Assembly: GCF_029267515.1 (NCBI RefSeq)
Contig: NZ_JAJUIS010000007.1
Location: 1-64,000, forward strand
Length of the DNA stretch: 64,000 bases
Origin: Seleniivibrio woodruffii
GTDB lineage: Bacteria; Chrysiogenota; Deferribacteres; Deferribacterales; Geovibrionaceae
Direction of reading: 5' to 3'
Shown here: piece after piece, positions 1-9,703 of the stretch
How positions within the stretch are numbered: position 1 is the stretch's first letter
Layout: every line of letters starts with the position of its first letter
The notes under the pieces: model-generated
Told to the model about the DNA's origin: nothing
The model's database searches: none
The model's input: only the letters and a program-made list of their open reading frames with translations
Program-made: the position numbers and the translations under genes

Positions 1-1
1 A

Positions 2-262
2 GCCACTATCGGTCAGGTAAGCAACACCGAGCATGAGAACATTCAAATCGGTAAAGCGGGTAGAACTCGTTGGAAAGGCGTCAGACCTACTGTTCGAGGC
101 GTTGCAATGAACCCTGTTGATCACCCCCATGGTGGTGGTGAAGGTAGAACTTCCGGTGGTCGTCACCCTGTGACACCCTGGGGCGTACCTACTAAGGGTT
201 ACAAAACAAGAGCCAAAAACAAGCCCTCTAACAAGTACATAGTTTCCCGCAGGAAGAAGTAG
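2..262 (+). CDS. rplB: 50S ribosomal protein L2, C-terminal part (truncated by window edge)
   Basis: An open frame enters from the left edge and ends at TAG 260-262. The 86 visible residues carry the conserved L2 C-terminal signature [18 protein letters not shown], followed by a basic tail ending RRKK. L2 binds 23S rRNA at the peptidyl-transferase region. The start lies outside the window. rpsS follows 12 bases downstream, the normal S10-cluster order. Confidence 0.97.
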   Translation, partial: ATIGQVSNTEHENIQIGKAGRTRWKGVRPTVRGVAMNPVDHPHGGGEGRTSGGRHPVTPWGVPTKGYKTRAKNKPSNKYIVSRRKK

Positions 263-274
263 GAGGATTGACAA

Positions 275-556
275 GTGCCTAGGTCATTAAAAAAAGGTCC
301 TTTCCTTGACGATCACCTTGAAAAAAAGGTGATGACAGCCAAAGAGAGCGGCGATAAAAAAGTCATCAAGACTTGGTCTAGAAGAAGCACCGTGATTCCT
401 GAGATGGTCGGCCTGACATTTGCGGTCCACAACGGACAGAAGTTCATCCCTGTTTTCGTAACAGAGAACATGGTTGGCCATAAACTTGGTGAATTCGCAC
501 TCACCAGAACTTTCAGAAGTCACAAGAAAGACGACAAAAAGGTAAAGGGTAGGTAA
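275..556 (+). CDS. rpsS: 30S ribosomal protein S19
   Basis: 93 residues beginning [10 protein letters not shown], the S19 family N-terminus, with the usual basic C-terminus. It binds 16S rRNA in the head of the small subunit. The start is GTG, preceded by AGGAGG at 261-266. It lies between rplB and rplV as in most bacteria and must be co-transcribed with them. Confidence 0.98.
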   Translation: MPRSLKKGPFLDDHLEKKVMTAKESGDKKVIKTWSRRSTVIPEMVGLTFAVHNGQKFIPVFVTENMVGHKLGEFALTRTFRSHKKDDKKVKGR

Positions 557-557
557 T

Positions 558-890
558 ATGGAAGCTAAAGCATTCGCAAGATTTCAAAGAGTTTCCACCA
601 GAAAAACCCGCCCTGTAGCTGACCTTATCAGAGGTAAAAAAGTTGAGGAGGCTCTTGCTATCCTCAAATTTACCCCCAACAAAGGCGCAGAAGTTCTGTA
701 CAAAGCCATCAAATCCGCTGCAAGCAACGCAGAGGAAAACCATGGTCACACAGACGCAAGCCGCATGATTGTTAAAGAGGTCAGAGTGGATGGAGGTCCC
801 GCTATGAAAAGGTTTACCCCCAGAGCATACGGCAGAGCTTCACTTATCCGCAAACCTACAAGCCACATTACTGTCGTGCTTTCAGACTAA
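558..890 (+). CDS. rplV: 50S ribosomal protein L22
   Basis: 110 residues. L22 lines the nascent-peptide exit tunnel and binds 23S rRNA. The N-terminal helix MEAKAFARFQRVSTRKTRPV and the C-terminal loop with MKRFTPRAYGRAS are family hallmarks. The ATG starts one base after the rpsS stop, so the two are probably translationally coupled. Confidence 0.98.
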   Translation: MEAKAFARFQRVSTRKTRPVADLIRGKKVEEALAILKFTPNKGAEVLYKAIKSAASNAEENHGHTDASRMIVKEVRVDGGPAMKRFTPRAYGRASLIRKPTSHITVVLSD

Positions 891-902
891 GGGAGGTATT
901 TG

Positions 903-1559
903 GTGGGACAAAAAGTTAATCCTAACGGATACAGAATTGGTATAAACAAGCCCTGGAAATCAACTTGGTATGCCAATAAAAAAGAATACAGACAGCAGCT
1001 TCTTGAGGACATCAAGATAAGAAAGTTCCTCAAAGAAAAGCTGAATCAGGCCGGTCTTGCCAGAATAGGCATCGAGCGTATGGGAAACAGAGTGCGCATC
1101 ACTCTTAACACTTCACGCCCCGGTATCGTAATCGGTAAAAAAGGCGCTGAGATAGACAAACTTAAAAAAGATCTGAAAAGATTCACAGATTCGGAAGTGC
1201 TTCTCGTTATCAGAGAAGTTAAGAAACCCGAAATCAACGCTCTGCTTGTCGGCGAGAACATCGCTATGCAGATACAGAGACGTGTGGCTTTCAGACGCGC
1301 AATGAAAAAAGCCGTTCTTCAGGCTATGAAGTCCGGCGCACTGGGTATCAGAGTTGCTTGCTCCGGTCGTCTTGCTGGCGCCGATATGGCGAGAACAGAG
1401 TGGTACATTAAAGGACGCGTTCCGCTTCAGACGCTTCGTGCGGACATCGACTACGGCACCACAGAAGCCCTTACAACTTACGGTATCATCGGTATCAAAG
1501 TTTGGGTCTTCACAGGTGAAGTTCTCGAAGACAGAGGCAGAACAGAGGCAGGTGAGTAA
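903..1559 (+). CDS. rpsC: 30S ribosomal protein S3
   Basis: 218 residues. It forms part of the mRNA entry channel of the 30S subunit. I chose GTG 903 over the in-frame TTG at 900: it gives the family start [11 protein letters not shown] and leaves six bases after the GGGAGG at 891-896. A KH domain ([14 protein letters not shown]) is in the middle and the conserved S3 C-terminal domain follows. The stop overlaps the rplP start. Confidence 0.97.
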   Translation: MGQKVNPNGYRIGINKPWKSTWYANKKEYRQQLLEDIKIRKFLKEKLNQAGLARIGIERMGNRVRITLNTSRPGIVIGKKGAEIDKLKKDLKRFTDSEVLLVIREVKKPEINALLVGENIAMQIQRRVAFRRAMKKAVLQAMKSGALGIRVACSGRLAGADMARTEWYIKGRVPLQTLRADIDYGTTEALTTYGIIGIKVWVFTGEVLEDRGRTEAGE

Positions 1560-1984
1560 TGCTTACACCCAATAGAATGAAATACAGAAAGCAGTTTAAA
1601 GGCCGCATCAGAGGTATCGCTTCTAAAGGTCACTATGTGGCTTTCGGCGACTTCGGTCTTGCTGCGGACGGCAAAGCTAAACTTACAAGCCGTCAGATAG
1701 AGTCCGCGAGGATCGCTATCAACAGATATCTGAAAAGAGGCGGAAACCTTATTATCCGCATCTTCCCCCACAAACCTATTACCGCAAAGCCCCTTGAAGT
1801 CAGACAGGGTAAAGGTAAGGGTGCTGTTGAATACTACGTTGCATGTGTCAAAGAAGGCACGATACTTTACGAAGTAGGCGGCGTAACGGAAGAACAGGCA
1901 AAAGAAGCGTTCAGAAGAGCTTCACATAAACTGCCCGTTAAGACTAAATTTGTCAGACGTGAGACAGTGGAGGCGGCACAATGA
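1559..1984 (+). CDS. rplP: 50S ribosomal protein L16
   Basis: 141 residues beginning [16 protein letters not shown], the L16 N-terminal signature. L16 contacts 23S rRNA near the A site. The ATG overlaps the last base of the rpsC stop (TAATG), and its own stop overlaps the rpmC start by four bases, both signs of coupled translation. Confidence 0.98.
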   Translation: MLTPNRMKYRKQFKGRIRGIASKGHYVAFGDFGLAADGKAKLTSRQIESARIAINRYLKRGGNLIIRIFPHKPITAKPLEVRQGKGKGAVEYYVACVKEGTILYEVGGVTEEQAKEAFRRASHKLPVKTKFVRRETVEAAQ

Positions 1985-2178
1985 AAGCAGCAGAACTGAA
2001 AAACATGAGCGCCGCCGAGCTGAAAGCCAAAGAGCTTGAGCTGAGCGAAAACATCTTCAGAATGAAGTTTAAACTGGCAACAGGCGATATTGAGGATTCC
2101 TCACTTATCAAAAAGGCTAAAAAAGACATAGCTCGTATTCAGACCATCCTGAACGAGAAAAGCACCGAGGGCAAATAA
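1981..2178 (+). CDS. rpmC: 50S ribosomal protein L29
   Basis: 65 residues, two predicted helices. The N-terminal motif [20 protein letters not shown] and the NLRF-like stretch [13 protein letters not shown] are typical of L29, which sits near the exit tunnel. It overlaps rplP (ATGA) and its stop overlaps the rpsQ start codon by one base. Confidence 0.97.
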   Translation: MKAAELKNMSAAELKAKELELSENIFRMKFKLATGDIEDSSLIKKAKKDIARIQTILNEKSTEGK

Positions 2179-2453
2179 TGGAAGCCAGAAACGCGAGAAA
2201 AGTAAGGAAAGGAGTGGTAGTCAGCGACAAGATGGACAAGACAGTCGTTGTTAAAGTCCAGAGCCTGAAACTCCACCCCCGTTACCAGAAGTTCATCAAG
2301 AGCACAAAAAGTTTCAAAGCTCATGATGAGAACAACGAATGCAAAGTTGGCGATACTGTGGAAATCGTAGAAACAAGACCGATCAGCAAAGATAAACGCT
2401 GGAGAGTCTCCAAGGTTCTGCAACACTCCATCGAAGCCGCAAGCGAGGAGTAA
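2178..2453 (+). CDS. rpsQ: 30S ribosomal protein S17
   Basis: 91 residues with an OB fold; the motif [16 protein letters not shown] and [12 protein letters not shown] are S17 family signatures. It is a primary 16S rRNA binder. Start ATG overlaps the rpmC stop (TAATG). Confidence 0.98.
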   Translation: MEARNARKVRKGVVVSDKMDKTVVVKVQSLKLHPRYQKFIKSTKSFKAHDENNECKVGDTVEIVETRPISKDKRWRVSKVLQHSIEAASEE

Positions 2454-2459
2454 GATAGT

Positions 2460-2831
2460 ATGATACAGGTAGAATCCAGACTCAGAGTTGCCGACAACTC
2501 CGGAGCCAAGGAAGTGCTTTGCATCAAAGTCCTCGGCGGATCAAAAATCCGCTACGGAAGAATAGGCGACATCATCGTGTGTACCGTTAAACAGGCAGCA
2601 GCAGACAGCAACATTAAAAAAGGTTCTGTCGTTAAAGCCGTTATCGTGCGCACAGCGAAAGAACAGCGCCGCCCCGACGGCACATACATCAAGTTTGACG
2701 ACAACGCGTGTGTGCTTCTGGGTAAAAACAACCTTGAACCTATCGCAACAAGGGTTTTCGGACCCGTTGCCAGAGAGCTGCGCGGAAAAGGCTATCTGAA
2801 AATAGTTTCAATGGCTCCCGAAGTACTCTAA
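2460..2831 (+). CDS. rplN: 50S ribosomal protein L14
   Basis: 123 residues beginning [18 protein letters not shown], the highly conserved L14 start. It forms the intersubunit bridge region with L19. Usual length and usual order between rpsQ and rplX. Confidence 0.98.
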   Translation: MIQVESRLRVADNSGAKEVLCIKVLGGSKIRYGRIGDIIVCTVKQAAADSNIKKGSVVKAVIVRTAKEQRRPDGTYIKFDDNACVLLGKNNLEPIATRVFGPVARELRGKGYLKIVSMAPEVL

Positions 2832-2843
2832 GAGGGTTTGTCA

Positions 2844-3170
2844 ATGAGTGTTAAACTGAAAATTAAAAAGGACGACCCGGTTATCGTTACCACCGGTAAG
2901 GATAAAGGACAGAAGACAAAGGTCGTTAAAATGGACAGGGATAACGGTAAAGTGTTTTGCGAAGGCGTTAACGTCTCCAAAAAACACGTTAAACCTAACC
3001 AGTTCAACCCCGACGGCGGCATAGTGGACAAAACAATGCCTCTGGCGGTTTCCAACGTTATGTACTACTGCGAAAAATGCAGTAAAGGCGTAAAACTTGG
3101 AATCAAGGTTCTGGAATCCGGCAAAAAAGTGCGGTTTTGCAGAGCCTGTGGCGAAGTAATCGATAAGTAA
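2844..3170 (+). CDS. rplX: 50S ribosomal protein L24
   Basis: 108 residues, with a KOW motif near the N-terminus (DDPVIVTTGKDKGQ). It is an assembly-initiating 23S rRNA binder. I chose ATG 2844 rather than the in-frame TTG 2838 because GAGGG at 2832-2836 lies seven bases upstream of it. The C-terminal part carries two CxxC pairs (CEKC and CRAC), a zinc-ribbon tail seen in many L24 proteins. Confidence 0.96.
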   Translation: MSVKLKIKKDDPVIVTTGKDKGQKTKVVKMDRDNGKVFCEGVNVSKKHVKPNQFNPDGGIVDKTMPLAVSNVMYYCEKCSKGVKLGIKVLESGKKVRFCRACGEVIDK

Positions 3171-3186
3171 CGGAGACTAAAAAGAA

Positions 3187-3735
3187 ATGGCGGAACTTAA
3201 AAAGATCTATAAAGAAGAGGTTGTGCCGAAACTTATTCAAAAGTTCGGTTACAAGAACGTCATGCAGGTTCCGAAGATCGATAAGGTCACTCTGAACATG
3301 GGCGTCGGCGAGGCAGTGCAAAACTCCAAAGCCGTTGAAGGCGCTCTCAGAGACATGACCCTCATCGCGGGACAGAAACCTGTTGTCACCAAGGCTAAAA
3401 AGTCCATCGCCAGCTTCAAACTGAGAGAGGGGATGCCCATCGGCTGTAAAGTCACTCTCAGAGGCGACGCTGCATACGACTTCCTGTTCAGGCTGACAAG
3501 AATCGCTCTGGCAAGGGTTAGAGACTTTTCGGGTGTAAACCCCAAATCTTTCGACGGCAGAGGCAACTTTGCAATGGGTCTGAAAGAGCAGATCGTCTTC
3601 CCTGAGATCGATTACGATAAGATCGATAAGATCAGAGGCTTTGACATCATCGTCACAACAACAGCTAAAACAGACGCAGAGGCAAGAGAGCTTCTTAGAG
3701 AGCTCGGTATGCCTTTCGAAAACCCGGAGGCGTAA
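3187..3735 (+). CDS. rplE: 50S ribosomal protein L5
   Basis: 182 residues. L5 binds 5S rRNA and contacts P-site tRNA. Motifs [11 protein letters not shown] and [18 protein letters not shown] match the family. The rpsN start codon follows the stop without any gap. Confidence 0.98.
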   Translation: MAELKKIYKEEVVPKLIQKFGYKNVMQVPKIDKVTLNMGVGEAVQNSKAVEGALRDMTLIAGQKPVVTKAKKSIASFKLREGMPIGCKVTLRGDAAYDFLFRLTRIALARVRDFSGVNPKSFDGRGNFAMGLKEQIVFPEIDYDKIDKIRGFDIIVTTTAKTDAEARELLRELGMPFENPEA

Positions 3736-3921
3736 GTGGCTACTAAAGCTAAATACCACAGCGGATTTCAGAAGAAGAAATTCAAAGTACAGGAATATAA
3801 CCGCTGCCCCATCTGCGGTAGACCTCGTTCTTTTATGCGCAGGTTCAACATGTGCAGACTTTGCTTCAGGAAGTTCGCCGCTGAGGGAGAAATCCCCGGC
3901 GTAAGAAAGTCCAGCTGGTAA
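3736..3921 (+). CDS. rpsN: 30S ribosomal protein S14, zinc-binding type
   Basis: 61 residues, the short (type Z) S14 with two CxxC knuckles, CPIC and CRLC, that hold a zinc ion. The start is GTG directly after the rplE TAA; the GGAGG at 3726-3730, inside the end of rplE, serves as the ribosome binding site. Confidence 0.97.
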   Translation: MATKAKYHSGFQKKKFKVQEYNRCPICGRPRSFMRRFNMCRLCFRKFAAEGEIPGVRKSSW

Positions 3922-3939
3922 TATAAGGAGACTATAGTC

Positions 3940-4338
3940 ATGGGAATGACAGATCCTATCGCTGATATGCTTACAAGAGTACGTAACGCTCTTATGGTCA
4001 AACATCAGGAGGTTGTAATGCCTCACTCAAAGATGAAAGAGGCAGTGGCTTCCCTTTTCAAAGACGAGGGTTACGTTAAGAATTTCCGTGTGGTAACAGA
4101 CGGAAATAAGAAAAATATAGTGATTCACCTTAAATATCATGATAACGGCGAGTCCGTTATCCGCGGGATAAAGAGAGTATCTAAACCCGGTCAGAGAGTG
4201 TATGTGAACACTAAGAACCTTAAACCTGTACTTGGCGGACTTGGAAACGGAGTAGTATCCACCTCAAGAGGCATCAAGACCGTTAAGCAGTGCATCGCTG
4301 AAAAAGTCGGCGGTGAGTACATTTGCCAGATATGGTAA
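3940..4338 (+). CDS. rpsH: 30S ribosomal protein S8
   Basis: 132 residues beginning MGMTDPIADMLTRVRNA, the S8 signature, and ending near the conserved STSRGI motif and EYICQIW. S8 binds the central domain of 16S rRNA and in many bacteria represses its own spc operon. Confidence 0.98.
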   Translation: MGMTDPIADMLTRVRNALMVKHQEVVMPHSKMKEAVASLFKDEGYVKNFRVVTDGNKKNIVIHLKYHDNGESVIRGIKRVSKPGQRVYVNTKNLKPVLGGLGNGVVSTSRGIKTVKQCIAEKVGGEYICQIW

Positions 4339-4350
4339 TGGAGAGCGTTA

Positions 4351-4890
4351 ATGTCCAGAATTGGTAAAAAACCTATAGATATTCCCGCAGGCGTAACAGT
4401 GACAATCGACAGAAACACTGTCAGCGTCACAGGACCCAAAGGCAAGCTGGAGCAGGAAATCCATTATAAGGCTGTTGTTACTGTTGACGGCAACGTTGTG
4501 AACGTGGACAGAAAAGATGAGACAAAAATCTCAAGATCCGTGCACGGTCTTACACGCACGCTGATCAGCAACATGGTGACAGGTGTTACGCAGGGTTATG
4601 TGAAAAAGCTCGACATCGTCGGTGTGGGTTACAGGGTTGCCCAGAAGGGTGCAGATCTCGATCTGTCCCTCGGCTTCTCTCACCCCGTTGTTTTCGCTCC
4701 CCCCGCAGGCATAGAGCTGAAAGCGGAGAGCCAGACAAAGATCGCCGTAAGCGGTATTGATAAGCAGCTTGTCGGTCAGGTTGCTGCAAACATCCGCAAG
4801 CTGAGAGCTCCCGAACCTTACAAAGGTAAGGGTATCAGATACGAAGGCGAGTACATACTCAGAAAAGCCGGCAAGACCGGTAAGAAATAA
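4351..4890 (+). CDS. rplF: 50S ribosomal protein L6
   Basis: 179 residues, two repeated L6 folds. The start [15 protein letters not shown] and the C-terminal motif [14 protein letters not shown] are diagnostic. It lies between rpsH and rplR as expected. Confidence 0.98.
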   Translation: MSRIGKKPIDIPAGVTVTIDRNTVSVTGPKGKLEQEIHYKAVVTVDGNVVNVDRKDETKISRSVHGLTRTLISNMVTGVTQGYVKKLDIVGVGYRVAQKGADLDLSLGFSHPVVFAPPAGIELKAESQTKIAVSGIDKQLVGQVAANIRKLRAPEPYKGKGIRYEGEYILRKAGKTGKK

Positions 4891-4901
4891 GGGGAGTTGA
4901 G

Positions 4902-5267
4902 ATGGCTGTATTTTCAAAAGCGACTGCCCGCGTAAGAAGGCACGTTCGTAACAGAAAAAAGGTACAGGGCTCTGAAATCAGACCTAGACTGGCTGTTTTC
5001 AAAAGCAACAAATATATCTACGCTCAGGTAATAGACGACTCTAAGGGTACAACTATTGTTTCTGCCAGCTCCCTTGAAAAAGAGCTTAAAGAGCAGTTCA
5101 AAGGCTGTGTAAACCTCACAGTTGCTAAAGCTATCGGCGCAGAGGTTGCTAAAAGAGCTTCCGAAAAGGGAATCAGCAAAGTTGTTTTCGACAGAGGCGG
5201 TTTCCTCTATCACGGCAAAATCAAGGCGCTTGCTGAAGGCGCCCGTGAAGCCGGACTTGAGTTCTAA
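4902..5267 (+). CDS. rplR: 50S ribosomal protein L18
   Basis: 121 residues; binds 5S rRNA together with L5. Conserved segments [20 protein letters not shown] and [20 protein letters not shown] identify it. Basic N-terminus as usual. Confidence 0.98.
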   Translation: MAVFSKATARVRRHVRNRKKVQGSEIRPRLAVFKSNKYIYAQVIDDSKGTTIVSASSLEKELKEQFKGCVNLTVAKAIGAEVAKRASEKGISKVVFDRGGFLYHGKIKALAEGAREAGLEF

Positions 5268-5278
5268 GGAGGTAACCT

Positions 5279-5785
5279 ATGAACAATGCTAACGTAAACG
5301 GCGAAAACCAACTTGTAGATAAAGTGGTAAACATTGGCAGAGTTACGAAAGTCGTTAAAGGCGGTCGTATATTCAAGTTCACTGCTCTTGTTGTTGTCGG
5401 CGACATGAACGGCAAGGTCGGCATCGGTCACGGCAAAGCAAGAGAGGTTCCGGACGCTATTAAAAAAGCGCTTGAGAACGCTAAAAAGAGTATGGTGGAA
5501 GTGCCCGTTGTAAACGGCACTATCCCCCACGACGTTATCGGACGTTTCGTTTCCAGCGAAATCGTTATGAGACCCGCCGCAGCCGGTACGGGTATCATCT
5601 CCGGTGGTGTAACCCGCTCGCTTTTCGAGCTGGCAGGCGTTCAGAACATCCTCTGCAAGTCAACCAGAAGCAGAAACCCCTATAACTCGCTTTATGCGGT
5701 TATGGACGGGTTTAAGAACATCAGAACCCTGGATAAAGTTGCCGAAATGAGAGGCAAAACCATTCAGGAAATCATTAAGTACTAA
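5279..5785 (+). CDS. rpsE: 30S ribosomal protein S5
   Basis: 168 residues, with the double-stranded RNA-binding-like motif VNIGRVTKVVKGGRIFKF and the helical segment AAAGTGIISGGVTRSLFELAG. S5 influences decoding accuracy. A clear AGGAGG precedes the ATG. The next gene is rplO at 5798; rpmD (L30), which usually lies between, is absent. Confidence 0.98.
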   Translation: MNNANVNGENQLVDKVVNIGRVTKVVKGGRIFKFTALVVVGDMNGKVGIGHGKAREVPDAIKKALENAKKSMVEVPVVNGTIPHDVIGRFVSSEIVMRPAAAGTGIISGGVTRSLFELAGVQNILCKSTRSRNPYNSLYAVMDGFKNIRTLDKVAEMRGKTIQEIIKY

Positions 5786-5797
5786 GAGGATACACAG

Positions 5798-6247
5798 ATG
5801 GAACTTCATGATCTGAGACCGGCTCCCGGTGCCAATAAAGACAGAAAAAGACTCGGAAGAGGCAGCGGAAGCGGACGCGGTACGACTGCCGGCAAGGGTA
5901 CGAAAGGTCAGAAAGCCAGAAGCGGCGGTAAAGTGAGACCCGGATTCGAGGGCGGTCAGATGCCTCTTAACAGAAGACTTCCCAAAAGAGGTTTCAACAA
6001 CGCACAGTTCGCGACTGTTTTTGAAACAGTTAACCTTGAAGCCATCAACAATGCCTTCTCTGAAGGCGAAGTGGTGAACTTCGTTTCTCTTAAAGAGAAA
6101 GGACTTGTTAAAGGCAACAAAGACGGTATTAAGGTTCTCGGCGACGGCGAGATCAGCAAAAAGCTGAAACTCGAAGTTGACAGAATCTCCGGCTCTGCCA
6201 AAGAGAAAGCAGAAAAAGCAGGCTGCGAAGTCGTTGTTCTGGGGTAA
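5798..6247 (+). CDS. rplO: 50S ribosomal protein L15
   Basis: 149 residues. The Gly/Arg-rich N-terminal arm (RLGRGSGSGRGTTAGKGTKGQ, about residues 18-38) threads into 23S rRNA. Late-assembly protein. It precedes secY by three bases. Confidence 0.98.
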   Translation: MELHDLRPAPGANKDRKRLGRGSGSGRGTTAGKGTKGQKARSGGKVRPGFEGGQMPLNRRLPKRGFNNAQFATVFETVNLEAINNAFSEGEVVNFVSLKEKGLVKGNKDGIKVLGDGEISKKLKLEVDRISGSAKEKAEKAGCEVVVLG

Positions 6248-6250
6248 TTA

Positions 6251-7561
6251 ATGTTTAGAAAAATAGAAGAAATCTTCTCAATAGCAGAACTTCGGAAGAG
6301 GATCCTTTGGACCCTCTTCTTCCTGTTTGTTTATCGGGTGGGAGCGCACGTTCCCACACCCGGCATCGACGGCGAGGCTCTCAGCCAGTTCTTTGCCCAG
6401 CAGTCCGGAAACCTTCTCGGTTTCTTCGACATGTTCACGGGCGGGGCGCTTTCAAAGCTGACGGTTTTCGGTCTCGGTGTAATGCCGTATATCTCCGCAT
6501 CAATCATTCTTGAACTGATGACGGTTGCGGTACCTCACCTTGCTGAACTCAAAAAGAGAGGTCAGGAGGGAAGGGACAAGATAACCAGATACACAAGGTA
6601 CGGTACCGTCCTTATCAGTATGATACAGGGTCTAGGTATCGCAATCGGTCTTGAGGGGATGACATCCCCCGGCGGAGCGCCTGTTGTCATGTTTCCCGGA
6701 ATGGGTTTCAGACTGCTGACAGCACTCACGCTGACAACCGGTACTATATTCCTTATGTGGCTGGGAGAGAAGATTACTGAAAAAGGTCTCGGTAACGGTA
6801 TGTCCGTTCTGATCTTCGCAGGTATCATCGCCGGTTTCCCCTCTGCGGTAAGCCGTTCGGTAACACTGCTTAAATCGGGCGAACTCCAGCTCATAATACT
6901 TATTATTGTGCTGGGTCTCATTTTCCTCGTTACCGCGGCAATCGTGTTTATGGAAACTTCGCATAGAAGAATACCCATACAATATGTAAGAAAAGGCGGA
7001 AGCGGCAGTTCGGCTGCAACAACATCCTATCTGCCGCTGAGGCTTAACCCCGCAGGGGTTATACCGATCATCTTTGCGATGTCAATACTTGCCTTCCCCA
7101 GCACAATGGCTACTTTCAGTCAGGATCCGCTGGTTCAGAAGATAAGCTACTGGTTCTCGCCCAGCCACGTTTTCTATTACGTGGTGACAGTGGGATTCAT
7201 CGTGTTTTTCACATACTTTTATACGTCCATTATCTTCAACCCCGATGACATCGCCGACAACATAAACAAGTCCGGCGGCGTTATTCCCGGAAAAAGACCC
7301 GGAGCTGAAACCGCGAAGTTCATTGACTTCACCCTTTCAAGACTCACGTTTGTGGGCGCAATATACCTCGGCGCGGTGGCTATCCTGCCCCAGCTGATAA
7401 TCCACAGTTTCAGCGTCCCTTTCTATTTCGGCGGAACGTCTGTGCTCATCGTTATCGGTGTCGGTATGGATATGATCTCCAAGATTGAGGCTTCTCTGGT
7501 TACAAACAACTATGACGGCTTCCTGAAAAAAGGAAGAATCAAAGGCAGAGGGGGTTATTAA
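6251..7561 (+). CDS. secY: Preprotein translocase channel subunit SecY
   Basis: 436 residues, the usual length, with about ten hydrophobic segments. It is the pore of the Sec translocon in the inner membrane. Recognisable motifs are the first helix region RILWTLFFLFVYRVGAHVPTPG and the cytoplasmic-loop stretch RKGGSGSSAATTSYLPLRLNPAGVIP. The last base of its stop overlaps the adk start (TAATG). Confidence 0.98.
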   Translation: MFRKIEEIFSIAELRKRILWTLFFLFVYRVGAHVPTPGIDGEALSQFFAQQSGNLLGFFDMFTGGALSKLTVFGLGVMPYISASIILELMTVAVPHLAELKKRGQEGRDKITRYTRYGTVLISMIQGLGIAIGLEGMTSPGGAPVVMFPGMGFRLLTALTLTTGTIFLMWLGEKITEKGLGNGMSVLIFAGIIAGFPSAVSRSVTLLKSGELQLIILIIVLGLIFLVTAAIVFMETSHRRIPIQYVRKGGSGSSAATTSYLPLRLNPAGVIPIIFAMSILAFPSTMATFSQDPLVQKISYWFSPSHVFYYVVTVGFIVFFTYFYTSIIFNPDDIADNINKSGGVIPGKRPGAETAKFIDFTLSRLTFVGAIYLGAVAILPQLIIHSFSVPFYFGGTSVLIVIGVGMDMISKIEASLVTNNYDGFLKKGRIKGRGGY

Positions 7562-8208
7562 TGATCAATCTTATTTTCCTGGGACCTCCAGGAGCAGGCA
7601 AGGGCACTCAGTCTGCTAAAATAATTGATGACTATAAGGTTGTGCAGATATCCACCGGCGACCTTCTCAGAGCGGCTGTTAAAGCCGGAACACCTCTGGG
7701 CAAGGAAGCGAAAGTATATATGGACGGCGGACAGCTTGTTCCAGACAGCCTTATTATCAATATGATGAAAGAGCGTTTTCAGGCGGATGACTGCAAAAAC
7801 GGTTTCATCCTCGACGGCTTCCCCAGAACAACAGCTCAGGCTGAGGCTCTGGACGCAATGCTTGTAAACGATCTTAAAACCGAGATAACTCACATCATCA
7901 GCCTTGAGGTTGACGATGAAGTGGTCGTGACCCGCAACACAGGCAGAAGAGTCTGCCAGAAATGCGGAGCCACTTACCATATAAAATTCAATCCTCCCAA
8001 ACACGGCGGTCAGTGTGACAACGACGGCGAAACTCTTGTCCACAGAGACGATGATCAGGAGGAAACAATCCGCAAAAGACTGGCGGTTTATCACGGCACC
8101 ACCGCTCTGCTTAAAGACTATTACGGCAAAAGCGGCAAGTTCCATGAACTGAACGGCGACGACACAACCGACAACGTTTTTTCGGCTATTAAGAAGATAC
8201 TGGGATAA
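7561..8208 (+). CDS. adk: Adenylate kinase, zinc-lid type
   Basis: 215 residues. It catalyses ATP + AMP = 2 ADP in the cytosol. The P-loop GPPGAGKGT lies at residues 7-15, and the AMP-binding stretch STGDLLRAAV and DGFPRT motif are present. The long LID carries C-x2-C and a C-x2-D pair (CQKC ... CDND), the three-Cys-plus-Asp zinc form. It sits in the secY-adk-map order common in bacteria; the stop touches the map start (TAAATG). Confidence 0.98.
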   Translation: MINLIFLGPPGAGKGTQSAKIIDDYKVVQISTGDLLRAAVKAGTPLGKEAKVYMDGGQLVPDSLIINMMKERFQADDCKNGFILDGFPRTTAQAEALDAMLVNDLKTEITHIISLEVDDEVVVTRNTGRRVCQKCGATYHIKFNPPKHGGQCDNDGETLVHRDDDQEETIRKRLAVYHGTTALLKDYYGKSGKFHELNGDDTTDNVFSAIKKILG

Positions 8209-8952
8209 ATGGTTGTAATTAAATCAAAGTCCGAACTCGACCTGATGAGAATTTCCGGTTCAGTCGTTAAAGAGGTTCTGGAAAAACTGGAAGAGTTCAT
8301 AAAGCCGGGACTTACAACATTAGATATTGACAAATTCGCAGAGAATATTATATCCTCACGGGATGCTCTGCCATCCTTCAAAGGATATAGAGGCTACCCG
8401 GCTTCTATCTGCGCGTCAATAAACGAAGTTGTGGTTCACGGCATCCCTTCTGACAGAAAAATTGTCGAGGGCGACATCATAAGCGTTGATGTCGGGGCAT
8501 ACAAAAACGGTTTTCACGGAGATGCAGCCCGCACCTATGCGGTGGGGAAAATCTCCAAAGAAGCGGAAGATCTTATGAGAGTGACTGAAGAGTCATTCTT
8601 TAAAGGTATAGAAAAAGCCGTAGACGGCGGCAGACTCACGGATATCTCGCACGCTGTGCAGGTACATTGTGAGTCCCACGGATACGGAGTTGTAAGAGAC
8701 TTTTTCGGTCACGGAATCGGAAGAGAAATGCACGAAGAGCCGGCGATTCCCAATTACGGGAAACCAAACCGCGGGCTGCGGCTGCGTGCAGGAATGGTCC
8801 TCGCTGTGGAACCTATGGTAACCGCAGGACATTACAGTGTTAGAACCCTCAAAGACGGCTGGACCGCTGTTACAGAAGACGGCAGTTTAGCGGCACATTA
8901 TGAAAACACTGTGGCCATTACCCCGAACGGACCGGAAATATTAACCATGTAA
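8209..8952 (+). CDS. map: Methionine aminopeptidase, type I
   Basis: 247 residues. It removes the initiator methionine from nascent proteins. Metal ligands of the pita-bread fold are visible: Asp in [18 protein letters not shown] (two Asp), His in [14 protein letters not shown], and Glu in AVEPMV and [16 protein letters not shown]. The start ATG follows the adk stop directly. Confidence 0.98.
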   Translation: MVVIKSKSELDLMRISGSVVKEVLEKLEEFIKPGLTTLDIDKFAENIISSRDALPSFKGYRGYPASICASINEVVVHGIPSDRKIVEGDIISVDVGAYKNGFHGDAARTYAVGKISKEAEDLMRVTEESFFKGIEKAVDGGRLTDISHAVQVHCESHGYGVVRDFFGHGIGREMHEEPAIPNYGKPNRGLRLRAGMVLAVEPMVTAGHYSVRTLKDGWTAVTEDGSLAAHYENTVAITPNGPEILTM

Positions 8953-8959
8953 AAGGCAT

Positions 8960-9184
8960 ATGGGAAAAAAAGAAGACGTTATCGAAGCCAGCGGGACGGT
9001 GCTTGAAGCTCTTCCGAACGCGATGTTCAAAGTTGAGCTGGAAAACAAGCACGTAATCCTGTCGCACCTCTCAGGCAAGATGAGGATGCACTTTATCAGA
9101 ATTCTTCCCGGAGACAAGGTTACGGTGGAGCTTTCCCCTTATGACCTCTCCAGAGGACGAATTACTTACCGACATAAGAAATGA
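8960..9184 (+). CDS. infA: Translation initiation factor IF-1
   Basis: 74 residues, a single S1-type OB domain. The motifs [18 protein letters not shown] and [17 protein letters not shown] match IF-1, which blocks the A site during initiation. It lies between map and rpmJ, a frequent arrangement. Confidence 0.97.
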   Translation: MGKKEDVIEASGTVLEALPNAMFKVELENKHVILSHLSGKMRMHFIRILPGDKVTVELSPYDLSRGRITYRHKK

Positions 9185-9195
9185 CGGGGTGAAAA

Positions 9196-9309
9196 ATGAA
9201 AGTTCGGGCTAGTGTAAAGCCTATATGCGCTAAGTGTAAAGTTATCAAACGTAAAGGGGTAATCCGTATAATCTGCGACAACCCCAGACATAAGCAGAGA
9301 CAAGGTTAA
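9196..9309 (+). CDS. rpmJ: 50S ribosomal protein L36
   Basis: A 37-residue gene. It starts [14 protein letters not shown] and contains the zinc set C-x2-C-x12-C-x4-H, so it is the zinc-binding form of L36. GGGGTG lies just upstream. It ends 12 bases before rpsM. Confidence 0.96.
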   Translation: MKVRASVKPICAKCKVIKRKGVIRIICDNPRHKQRQG

Positions 9310-9321
9310 AGGAGGCTTTTT

Positions 9322-9690
9322 GTGGCACGTATTGCTGGTGTGGACATTCCCAACAACAAAAAAGTCGAGGTTGGCCTTACAGGAATTTACGGCGTAGGCC
9401 GTGAAACTGCTAAAACGATACTTGGCGTAATCGGCGTAGACCTGTCCAAAAGGATAGGCGACCTTTCTGAGCAGGATATATCTGCAATCAGAAAGTACAT
9501 CGAGGAAAATCTTACCGTTGAAGGTGATCTCCGTAAAGAGATATCGCTGAACGTTAAGAGACTTATGGAAATCAGCTGCTATCGCGGCCAGAGACACAAA
9601 ATGCACCTGCCTTGCAGAGGTCAGAAGACCAGAAGCAACGCAAGAACAAGAAAAGGTCTCGCCGGAAAGCGCGGCATTAAGAAAAAGTAA
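9322..9690 (+). CDS. rpsM: 30S ribosomal protein S13
   Basis: 122 residues, start GTG after GGAGG. MARIAGVDIPNNKKVEVGLTG and RGQRHKMHLPCRGQKTRSNA are S13 signatures. It contacts the subunit bridge and P-site tRNA through its basic tail. First gene of the alpha cluster. Confidence 0.98.
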   Translation: MARIAGVDIPNNKKVEVGLTGIYGVGRETAKTILGVIGVDLSKRIGDLSEQDISAIRKYIEENLTVEGDLRKEISLNVKRLMEISCYRGQRHKMHLPCRGQKTRSNARTRKGLAGKRGIKKK

Positions 9691-9703
9691 GGATTGAACG
9701 AAG

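Noticed and set aside
3103-4026. Long minus-strand open frame (307 codons) across rplX-rplE-rpsN-rpsH
   Set aside because: It lies antisense to four certain ribosomal protein genes, has no family resemblance and no ribosome site; it is a shadow of their codon bias.
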